A stretch of DNA of 64,000 bases from assembly GCA_951804985.1 (NCBI GenBank), contig OX638133.1, positions 24,272,963 through 24,336,962 on the forward strand, given 5' to 3'. How positions within the stretch are numbered: position 1 is the first letter of the stretch; each line of letters starts with the position of its first letter. The notes beneath the pieces are model-generated. The model was not told where the DNA came from. It was given only the letters and a program-made list of their open reading frames with translations, and ran no database searches. Shown piece by piece: positions 35,442 to 45,900 of this stretch. Origin of the DNA: Dryomyza anilis. Its lineage: Eukaryota; Arthropoda; Insecta; Diptera; Dryomyzidae. A program made the translations under genes and the position numbers.

Positions 35442-35449
35442 GTTGAATC

Positions 35450-36365
35450 CTCTTTTTTTAATGCATAATTTCCTCGGCATTTTTAAAAATGTAAACATCG
35501 ATTTCAAAAACATTTATAACAGTTATTTGAAATTTGTCACGTTGGGAATTTGGAGTACCAAAAGTGTATAAAATATCAAAAAAAAAAGTTTTTTTTTTAC
35601 AAATAAGTAAAACATTAAAATTTTTAATAAACATCTTGTAATTCGATACGTACTTCACTCTTTATTTCCTAATAATGATTATTAATCCTGTCAGATATAA
35701 AATTATTTTTTGCAACAAATCGTAGTGAACATTTTCATACGCAACGTCCTAAATTATTCTGTGATTTTTACGAAATAACTATAAACTTTAGGAACAATGT
35801 GTACATAAACCAAAATAAAGTAAATTATCGTAGCTATCTTTTTAAATTAACCAAAAAAATAATTTGTACGCAAAAAGAATTTCCCGTTCGGAATTTTTCT
35901 GTGATTTATTATCAAAAAACAATAAATTTTAGGAACAAAGTGTAAACATAATAAGAAAGCACATGATATCAGATATTTTTAAAAATAATTAAAAAAAAAA
36001 TAATTTGTACGCAAAATTCGTTGATATTTTGGACATTCCAGGAACCCCATGAACCTCGATATGCACTTCCGTTTTTATACCGTCCCGATCAACCACTATT
36101 TAAGATCGACCACTATTTAATTTATATCTTTTGATCTACCATATGGAATTCTCTAATTTATTACATACTTTAAATACTACTAGCATCAAAAATCAAGTAA
36201 ATTCATTAATTGTCCGAGATGTTATAGTTTTAAACCTTCAAATATCGCGTCCGAAACCCCAGGAATTGCTTTTGCAGCACAACTATACATATTTTCTAAA
36301 TATCGCAAAAAGTGTCAAATATTTGACCTGGGCTGTAATATTTTTCAAACATCTTTTGTTTTTTT
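35450..36365. other. AT-rich intergenic stretch
   Basis: Two loosely repeated segments (TTTAGGAACAAWGTGTA near 35785 and 35930; AATTTGTACGCAAAA near 35860 and 36005) suggest an old tandem duplication of about 145 bp. No gene seen. Confidence 0.4.
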
Positions 36366-36605
36366 AGTGTAGGGTCAAGTCTTGCGCTTGCAAGTCTTGC
36401 GCTTGCCGGAAGATTATTGCATTTCATGCAAATGCCAGTTTGTTTTTTTGAGTATCAACATCTTTTTTTTGTTGAGTTTTGGATATTACTCAATAAAATC
36501 ATGGTACAAAACAAACAGGTACTTGCAATGTTAGTTCCGTTCTTGTTCTTGCATCTACACTTCGAATATTGCAGAAACTGCAAGAACAAGAGTCTCACAA
36601 GAATA
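36366..36605. repeat. CTTGCGCTTGCAAG / TTCTTGTTCTTGCA repeat cluster
   Basis: Two 15-bp copies of CAAGTCTTGCGCTTG at 36376 and 36391, and TTCTTGTTCTTGCAT then CTGCAAGAACAAGAG about 160-200 bp later. The vocabulary matches the element at 62722-64000, so it may be a short relative of it. Confidence 0.3.
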
Positions 36606-36959
36606 AAATACCAAATATTTTTTTTTATATTTTAAGGTCTTCAAGTCTCGATCTCGAAAAAATAAGAAATCTTAAATTTTGTCTTGAATTTTTTTTATTC
36701 ATGGTTAATATCAAACTCAATTTCGTGTCTCCTTACCAAATTTCGAGTTTCAACGGAATCTCGATCGATTCTCGTCTAGTATGTATCACTACCGTTGGGT
36801 TATCACACAAAGCACTTATTCGATTATTTTGGATTTTTTTTTTGCATTGCATCAAGGATTTTTATAAATCGGCGTTACAGGAAAAACTGTTGCCCAATTG
36901 TGTTTATTTTTTCCAGTGCATTGGAGGTTATAGTACTGAAAAGTTTTCGCAATACTTAC

Positions 36960-37019
36960 AGATCCTTTACGCCTCGCTTTCTCGATGGCTATTTTAGCGT
37001 TTTTGCCAACAGTCGTCAT
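36960..37019 (-). other. Candidate first coding exon (20 codons) on the minus strand
   Basis: ATG at 37019 opens MTTVGKNAKIAIEKARRKGS and runs straight into a consensus donor (GTAAGTATT) in phase 0. The sequence is more GC-rich than its neighbours. DNAI1 exon 2 also starts in phase 0, so this could be an alternative, longer-range first exon of DNAI1 about 7.5 kb upstream of the other start. It could equally be the start of an unrecognised gene or chance. Confidence 0.3.
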
Positions 37020-37460
37020 GTTGCGCCGATTTGTTGCTGAAGCTGCTGCTGCGCCTAAAAGTCTGCTAATAAATTTTTGCTAAATACTTCCGCTATGCAC
37101 AAGAAACAAACACGCAAAAATGTAGAAAATAAAATGAAATTCTGTGAAAAATTTGCGTCTTGTTGTTTATTAATTTTGATTGACTTTGACAAAAGTGATA
37201 ACTGACATTTTAAAGTATAACATTTTCTTTTTTGTTCAATTTCAATTAATTTCTTTACTTTCGTTCAATTTTATTTCAATTTTATTCCACATTCAAATTT
37301 ATTAATTCTATTGTGGCCACAAAATAATTTGTTCGTCGTTCGTTGTCAACGTGGTTTGTTTTTCTATTTTTTTTTTAGTTTGTTTTGTGTAGATTATATC
37401 AATAATGTAACTATAGAAATTTCGCTAGAAATTCGATTGACTATCGATTAGTCCTTGTTT
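37020..37460 (-). terminator. 3' flank of the DRC5-like gene with candidate polyadenylation signals
   Basis: On the minus strand AATAAA occurs at 37303-37298, 37286-37281, 37275-37270 and 37171-37166, 160-295 bp after the DRC5 stop. Which one is used cannot be told from sequence. Confidence 0.45.
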
Positions 37461-40400
37461 TTAGTCCCTGCTTTGATCCTTTAGCCGCCGGTTGCGTTCC
37501 TGGAAGAAGTAGAAGCGCTCCGCGGGTCCCGGCGTATAGACATGCTGGTGGAACTGTTCCTCGTTGAACTCGTTCGGCTCGTAGATGAACGGACCCTCTT
37601 CGACAAGGGAGCTGTCATACGAACCCAACGAAGGCGACTTTTCTGCGGAGCGTGTTTCAGAAAGACGCGCCGCATGTTGCTGCTGCGCCGCCAGTATCAT
37701 CTTATCAATCGACCAGACTCGACTCGGCTGTTCGGATACGATTTCCGAGAGTGTTTGCACTGTGGACAAACGCACAAACTCGTTGGGGCGATGCTTGACG
37801 CAGGTGCTCTGCTTTTCCACTGCGGCCATGGCGTGCAATAGTATGGGGTTCCTTTGATATATCAAGAAATCGAGAAAACAATCATTCAATAAATCAATAA
37901 ATCAATAAATCAATAAATTAATAAATCAATAAATCCATAAATCAATAAATTAATAAATCAATACATCAATAAATCAATAAATAAATCAATAAATCAAGAA
38001 ATCAGTAAATCAATAAATCAATAAATTAATAAATCAATAAATCAATAAATCAATAAATCAATAAATCAATAAATCAATAAATCAATAAATCAATAAATCA
38101 ATAAATCAATAAATCAATAAATCAATAAATCAATAAATCAATAAATCAATAAATCAATAAATCAATAAATCAATAAATCAATAAATCAATAAATCAATAA
38201 ATCAATAAATCAATAAATCAATAAATCAATAAATCAATAAATCAATAAATCAATAAATCAATAAATCAATAAATCAATAAATCAATAAGTCAATAAAATC
38301 AATAAATCAATAAATCAATAAATCAATAAATCAATAAATCAATAAATCAATAAATCAATAAATCAATAAATCAATAAATCAATAAATCAATAAATCAATA
38401 AATCAATAAATCAATAAATCAATAAATCAATAAATCAATAAGTCAATAAAATCAATAAATAAATAAATACATAAATTATTAAATCAATAAATCTTTTTGT
38501 CAATAAATCAATGAATCAATAATTCAATAAATCAATGAATTAATGAATCAATAAATCAAGAAATCTATAAATCAATAAATCAATAAATTAGTAAATCAAT
38601 AAATCAATAAATTAATAAATCAATAAATCAATAAATAAATCAGTAAATCAATAAATCAATAAATCAATAAATCAAAAAATAAATAAATCAATAAATCAAT
38701 AAATCAATAAATCAATAAATCAAAAAATAAATAAATCAATAAATCAATAAATTAATAAATCAATAAATTAATAAATCAATAAATAAATAAGTAAATCAAT
38801 AAATCAATAAATCAATAAATCAATAAATCAATAAATCAATAAATCAATAAATTAATAAATTAATAAATCAATAAATCAATAAATTAATAAATCAATAAAT
38901 TAATAAATCAATAAATAAATAAATCAATAAATCAATAAATCAATAAATCAATAAATCAATAAATCAATAAATCAATAAATCAATAAATCAATAAATCAAT
39001 AAATCAGTAAATCAATAAATCAATAAATCAGTAAATCAATAAATCAATAAAACAAAAAATCAATAAATCAATAAATCAAAAAATCAAAAAGTCAATAAAT
39101 CAATAAATCAATATATCAATAAATCAATAAATCAATAAATCAATAAATCAATAAATCAATAAATCAATAAATCAATAAATCAATAAATCAATAAATCAAT
39201 AAATCAATAAATCAATAAATCAATAAATCAATAAATCAATAAATCAATAAATCAATAAATCAATAAATCAATAAATCAATAAATCAATAAATCAATAAAT
39301 CAATAAATCAATAAATCAATAAATCAATAAATCAATAAATCTATAAATCAATAAATCCGTAAATCAAAAATCATTTAATATATTTTATCCATATTTAACA
39401 TAAAAATAAATATTAGAATTTTTGTCTCTTTAAAGCGTTTCCTCTATCCAAAATTCGGAAGCCATTTTGGGCTATTTAAGGGGCTCAAATTAGAATCTTT
39501 ACCCTACACCTTAAATGAATGCCCTTTGCGTTTTTTGATAATTTAGCTCATACAACAACCAATTTCGCAGCCAACTTCACTTCGAAACGCACTGTCAAAA
39601 ATGAAAATTCCAATAGATCTGCGTTCGTAGGATATGTATTCCATTAGGTTCTGTCCAAAATCATTGAAAATGTGGCGAGTTTGACAGTTAAACGACGCAA
39701 ACACACTCATTTAGGGTCTAGGATTAGGAGTATTAAGTCTTAAAAATGTGAATATATTTCGGGCACATAAAAGCGTACCCTCTATCCAAGATTTGGAATT
39801 TTTTTGGGCTTTTTAAAGTGCTCACTCAAAACATAGGACTCATTTAAGAGTCATTAAAGACTTCAAATGTTTGATGGGAAAATATTTCTTGAATTTTCTT
39901 CAATCAATTAAAAAATAGCATATTGCGAATACGAATTTCGATAGCTGCTTTAATAATTGGATAGCATTTGTTCATGTCTTATGGAACAAGATGAACTTTA
40001 GTCCAATATAAACAAGTACAAGAATGAACAAAATAAGACCTTTGTAGAACAAGTACTCTTCAAAAATATTGGAAATATGCAGTATGAAAAGACTCATATT
40101 TAAATTGTTTTCTCTACCCAGATTTCAGGGCCATTTTTGGGCTCTTTAAAGTCCTGACATTTCACAGTAACATGACTGTTTTAGTAGTATTTGAAGTGCT
40201 CAAATATGAGGGCAACAGAAAAGATACTCATTTACGAGTACTTACAAAATTTGTTGGTATAAATTACCGAATCAATAAATCACTCCAAAAACCACTCACT
40301 TAATACGATTTACGTATTCGTCGATTTCCTCTTTCGTCTTCGTCTCATCTCCAATGTACGGATTCTCTGCAATGTAACGATTACGCCGCAACAGCAACTC

Positions 40401-42443
40401 TATGTCGACATCAATATCCTCTTCCACGTCGCAACCACGACAGTCCAGATCCAAAATGCTGTGACTTTCAACCAGCGCCTTAACAAGCTCCACCGACGCT
40501 GTGCGATCCATATGTACGGACACCAAATCGAGCTGCTCCAATACCTCGTGCTTTCGCACTAGCTCATTGGCCACACAACAGCAAATAGCCTCCTGACTGA
40601 TTTCAGTGCCCCTGATGTTTAGCCGTTTGCAATGCTCAGTGCCTATTATGGCATTCACAAACGCATGCAGACCCTCATCGCACAGCTTGTTGCCTGCCAA
40701 ACCCAAATATTCAAGTGTGCCGGCGTAGATCTGCAGACCGTCGGCCAACTTTTGCATTACCTGTCCGTCCATGGAGTTGCCACGCAATTCAAGACTACGC
40801 AGCGATGACGACTTGTCAAAGAATTCGTAGAGCGCATCGGCACAGTCGTCCTTCAGCTCGTCGTTGGTGAAGTCCAGAGTTTCCAGTTGCTCGAGTGTTT
40901 GCAGCGCCTTCAGTAGTATGACTAATTTTCGCGCATCCATGCGACTGTTGGTGAGACGAAATGTTTGCAAGAGCGGTAGACGTTGGAGTGCACTATAAAA
41001 ATGAGAAAAAAAGGTTTCCTTTATAAGAACCCAAATTAACTACTTAGTCACCCCAACTCTGAGTCTCGAATACGAATGTTTAGCTATTCTAGGATCCGTG
41101 TGGAACAATACTTCGAAATTCAAAATCAGCTGTTTTATGTGAAATCTCGAGAAAAACATGTGTTCAAATTCTGACCCGCACGGATCCTATGAAGCCGTAT
41201 TTGCGATTCGAAATGTCCGCTTCAACGAGACTTTAAATTGGGGTAAGTGTACTTACTATGCCAGATTTTTCGTGTCCACGTACGAAAAATTAAAGTGCCT
41301 CTTGTGGTAGTCGCGCTGCAGCGGTGGTGCTTTGAACTCAATGTGCACTGAAGTCAGATACAAAAAATCTTTGAGGAAACTCAAATCGATGTGATGGCAG
41401 TGCTCGGGCGGATAATCGTACTTCTTCTTGCGCGCCAAATACTTTGCCATATCGCGATGATCCACCGGCACTCCACCGTCATCCTCCTCGGACTCCGAGA
41501 CTTCGATGTCAAATACGCTGGTGATTTTGGGCTTCTTTTTCTTTGTAGGTGGCGGTGGCGGCGGCTCCATTGCGGCCAATCGAGCTTCGCGTTTAGCCTC
41601 ACGTCGCAAACGACGCTCCTCTTTGGCCTGACGTAGCGCATCCTTCTCGATTTTTCGCTGTGCACGTCGCTCCTCCTCTGCTGCTGCCGCCGCTTCCTTT
41701 GCCAATGCCTCAGCCTCTAACTCTTCCGCGGTCTTTTCGGGAGCCGGTTCATCGGGATTCTCCGCCGGTTCTGGCTCTTCGATTACCGAGCGATACGAAG
41801 TATCCGATGATATCTCGGAAGACTCTTCCGAGGTGTCGCTATTCTCAGACTCGCTTTCGAAGTACTGCTCGAACGAATGATCCTGCAGTGCCTGCAGCTG
41901 ACTTATATGAATCTCGGTGATCCAGTCACGTATCTTAAGCGTCAGCGCCTTCATCTCCTCCTCCGGCCAGTACTCGGCGGGACATGACTCGACGAGCTCC
42001 ACAAAACATAGCGTCACGCCGACTTTCTTCCAATCGTACGACTTTTTAAAGGCCAGCGCCTTGTCCGGATGCTTGGCCAATACCAGACGCCGCCAGTACA
42101 TCTCGTCTTCGATGTGAACGCATTGGTCCAGCGGTAAGTCAATGCTGAGTGAGTCGTAGTGAATGCGCAACTTGAGTGGATCGCTGCTGACCAGCGCCAG
42201 AGGTTCCTGTGCGCCGAATGAGTGCGCGAGTTCGCGCACGCACAGATCGGAGAGCGTGCCCAGCCGCTCATTCTCGATGAACGTTTCGGCGTATATTGTG
42301 CGACCCTGTTCGGTCTTTAGCTGGCGCGTCTCACGTGTCGGCTTGTAGACCCAGTACGTGGGAAAGATGTGCGTTTTGTCGGGAATACCGAAGGTATTGG
42401 TATTTATGGGTGGAAGAAATGCATCACTAAGTGATTCCTCCAT
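37461..42443 (-). CDS. DRC5: Dynein regulatory complex subunit 5 (TCTE1-like leucine-rich repeat protein)
   Basis: Part of the nexin-dynein regulatory complex that links axonemal doublets and controls flagellar bending; TCTE1 is its testis-expressed mammalian form. Exons 41257-42443, 40300-40992 and 37461-37851 join in phase (756 residues; human TCTE1 about 501). The N-terminal block with EDEMYWRRLV, SYDWKKVGVTLCFVELVE and RDWITEIHISQLQ corresponds to the TCTE1 YWxRC, SWKRMFFERHL and YVRRVHVDQFL blocks. A charged, low-complexity insert (about 205-330; Ser/Glu-rich, then Ala/Glu/Arg coiled coil, then PPPPPP) is absent from the human protein. Leucine-rich repeats follow (about 395-600: LETLDFTNDEL, LRSLELRGNSM, LEYLGLAGNKL, LEQLDLVSVHM). 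A C-terminal tail of about 130 residues has no recognised domain. Intron 2 carries the octanucleotide array. DNAI1 lies 8 kb downstream on the same strand. Confidence 0.88.
37885..39370. repeat. (AATCAATA)n octanucleotide array in DRC5 intron 2
   Basis: About 1.5 kb, roughly 185 units of AATCAATA, with long perfect stretches broken by single changes (AATTAATA, AGTCAATA, AAAATAAATA). Rare variants recur as pairs: AAGTCAATAAAATC near 38287 and 38441, and CAAAAAATAAATAAATC near 38674 and 38722, showing block duplication as well as slippage. It is wholly inside an intron and purely AT plus one C per unit. Confidence 0.95.
39420..40260. repeat. 'TCATAAA' repeat family copies in DRC5 intron 2
   Basis: Three copies of the ordered block CCTCTATCCA or CTCTACCCAG, then a TTTTTGGGCTNTTTAA core, then ACTCATTTA and TTTGATGGGAAA (or TTTGTTGGTATA), at about 39430, 39770 and 40110. 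They match the FKRP-intron copies at about 15956 and 16340. The DNA between them is AT-rich. Confidence 0.55.
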
Positions 42444-42947
42444 GGTTTTCTAATGTTTTCGATGCTTTTTATTTTTCTTTTTGTATCTTTTAATAATATA
42501 AAAATGTTTTTATTAATTAATATAAATGTCTTATTCTGAATAAAATTAATATTGGTTTTTTAAGTGCCCCGATAACTTGTCATTTTACCAAGCATCATAT
42601 TTTAGTTTTGAAAGGTGGAAACATATTAATATTTTTACGTTATATTTTATTTTTAATGCATAGTTTCCATGCCATCTTTCGCTATCACTCGTCATCACTA
42701 TTTCGCTAAACAGAGATGAAATACAAATCATTTCAAACCAGAAATACGAATGGTAGAAAGAAATGAGTAAATACAACACCTTTTTATATCAAGCGATATC
42801 CCCAGATGATATTGAGGGATAACGAGTGATAGCAAAAGTTCAAATGTTTTAACTTTTCCTATAAATCGATATCACTTTTCCAGCTTGCTATAACAAACGG
42901 GAACAACGGGACCAGTATGGAATGTCTGGCGGCAATACTGAGAAACC
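42444..42947 (-). promoter_or_regulatory. Upstream region of the DRC5-like gene, with inverted repeat
   Basis: The 500 bp between the DRC5 start codon and the satellite. A perfect 12-bp inverted repeat (GCTATCACTCGT at 42681 and ACGAGTGATAGC at 42822) encloses about 130 bp. AAATCGATATC lies at about 42864. No TATA box or initiator assigned; the promoter label is positional. Confidence 0.3.
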
Positions 42948-45900
42948 AAGTTTTTAATCTGAATAGAGTTTAAACCTTCATATCTTATAAACGGAGCGTC
43001 GTAGAGGGTTAAAGTTGGCACATTTATAGCTGGATTTTCCACAGTCAATTTGCATTTTAAATTAATTTAATCGATAACCGGAGACCAGAGAAATCATGTT
43101 TTTAATCTGAATTTTCTTTAATTTTCTTAAAACCTTCATATCTTCGAAACGGAGCGTCGTAGAGGGGTCAAAGTTGGCACATTTATAGCTGGATTTTCCA
43201 GAGTCAATTTGCTTTTTAAATTAATTTAATCGATAACCTTCGTCATATCTTCTAACCTTCATATTTTCTAAACGGAGCATCATAGAGGGGTCAATGTTGG
43301 CACATTTATAGCTGGATTTTCCAGAGTCAATTTGCTTTTTAAATTAATTTAATCGATAACCGGAGACAAGAGAAATCAAGTTTTTAATCTGAATTTTCTT
43401 TAGTTTTCTTAAAACCTTAATATCTTCTAAACGGAGCGTCGTAGAGGGGTCAAATTTGGCACATTTATAGCTGGATTTTCCAGAGTCAATTTGCATTTTA
43501 AATTAATTTAATCGATAACCGGAGACCAGGGAAATCAAGTTTTTAATCTGAATTTTCTTTAATTTTCTTAAAACCTTCATATCTTCTAAACGGAGCGTCG
43601 TAGCGGGGTCAAATTTGGCACATTTATAGCTGGATTTTCCAGAGTCAATTTGCATTTTAAATTAATTTAATCGATAACCGGAGACCAGGGAAATCAAGTT
43701 TTTAATCTGAATTTTCTTTCATTTTCTTAAAACCTTCATATCTTCTAAACGGAGCGTCGTAGAGGGGTCAAAGTTGGCACATTTATAGCTGGATTTTCCA
43801 GAGTCAATCTGCTTTTCAAATTAATTTAATCGATAATCGGAGACAAGAGAAATCAAGTTTTTAATCTGAATTTTCTTTAGTTTTCTTAAAACCTTAATAT
43901 CTTCTAAACGGAGCGTCGTAGAGGGGTCAAATTTGGCACATTTATAGCTGGATTTTCCAGAGTCAATTTGCATTTTAAATTAATTTAATCGATAACCGGA
44001 GACAAGAGAGGGGTCAAAGTTGGCACATTTATAGCTGGATTTTCCAGAGTCAATTTGCTTTTTAAATTAATTTAATCGATAACCGGAGACCAGAGAAATC
44101 AAGTTTTTAATCTGAATTTTCTTTAATTTTCTTAAAACCTTCATATCTTCTAAACGGAGCGTCGTAGAGGGGTCAAAGTTGGCACATTTATAGCTGGATT
44201 TTCCACAGTCAATTGCATTTTAAATTAATTTAATCGATAACCGGAGACCAGGGAAATCAAGTTTTTAATCTGAATTTTCTTTAATTTTCTTAAAACCTTC
44301 ATATCTTCTAAACGGAGCGTCGTAGCGGGGTCAAATTTGGCACATTTATAGCTGGATTTTCCAGAGTCAATTTGCTTTTTAAATTAATTTAATCGATTAC
44401 CGGAGACAAGAGAAATCAAGTTTTTAATCTGAATTTTCTTTAGTTTTCTTAAAACCTTCATATCTTCTAAACGGAGCGTCGTAGAGGGGTCAATGTTGGC
44501 ACATTTATAGCTGGATTTTCCAGAGTCAATTTGCATTTTAAATTAATTTAATCGATAACCGGAGACAAGAGAAATCAAGTTTTTAATCTGAATTTTCTTT
44601 AGTTTCCTTAAAACCTTAATATCTTCTAAACGGAGCGTCGTAGAGGGGTCAAAGTTGTCACATTTATAGCTGGATTTTCCACAGTCAATTTGCATTTTAA
44701 ATTAATTTAATCGATAACCGGAGACCAGGGAAATCAAGTTTTTAATCTGAATTTTCTTTAATTTTCTTAAAACCTTCATATCTTCTAAACGGAGCGTCGT
44801 AGAGGGGTCAAAGTTGGCACATTTATAGCTGGATTTTCCAGAGTCAATTTGCATTTTAAATTAATTTAATCGATAACCGGAGACAAGAGAGGGGTCAAAG
44901 TTGGCACATTTATAGCTGGATTTTCCAGAGTCAATTTGCATTTTAAATTAATTTAATCGATAACCGGAGACAAGAGAAATCAAGTTTTTAATCTGAATTT
45001 TCTTTAGTTTCCTTAAAACCTTAATATCTTCTAAACGGAGCGTCGTAGAGGGGTCAAAGTTGTCACATTTATAGCTGGATTTTCCAGAGTCAATTTGCAT
45101 TTTAAATTAATTTAATCGATAACCGGAGACCAGGGAAATCAAGTTTTTAATCTGAATTTTCTTTAATTTTCTTAAAACCTTCATATCTTCTAAACGGAGC
45201 GTCGTAGCGGGGTCAAATTTGGCACATTTATAGCTGGATTTTCCAGAGTCAATTTGCTTTTTAAATTAATTTAATCGATAACCGGAGACCAGGGAAATCA
45301 AGTTTTTAATCTGAATTTTCTTTAATTTTCTTAAAACCTTCATATCTTCTAAACGGAGCGTCGTAGAGGGGTCAAAGTTGGCACATTTATAGCTGGATTT
45401 TCCAGAGTCAATTTGCTTTTTAAATTAATTTAATCGATAACCGGAGACAAGAGAAATCAAGTTTTTAATCTGAATTTTCTTTAAAACCTTCATATCTTCT
45501 AAACGGAGCGTCGTAGAGGGGTCAAAGTTAGCACATTTATAGCTGGATTTTCCAGAGTCAATCTGCTTTTCAAATTAATTTAATCGATAACCGGAGACAA
45601 GAGAAATCAAGTTTTTAATCTGAATTTTCTTTAGTTTCCTTAAAACCTTAATATCTTCTAAACGGAGCGTCGTAGAGGGGTCAAAGTTGTCACATTTATA
45701 GCTGGATTTTCCACAGTCAATTTGCATTTTAAATTAATTTAATCGATAACCGGAGACCAGGGAAATCAAGTTTTTAATCTGAATTTTCTTTAATTTTCTT
45801 AAAACCTTCATATCTTCTAAACGGAGCGTCGTAGAGGGGTCAAAGTTGGCACATTTATAGCTGGATTTTCCAGAGTCAATCTTCTTTTCAAATTAATTTA

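Noticed and set aside
36985..37083. 32-codon plus-strand ORF starting MAILAFLP
   Set aside because: It overlaps the more convincing minus-strand exon with a consensus donor, and has no other support.
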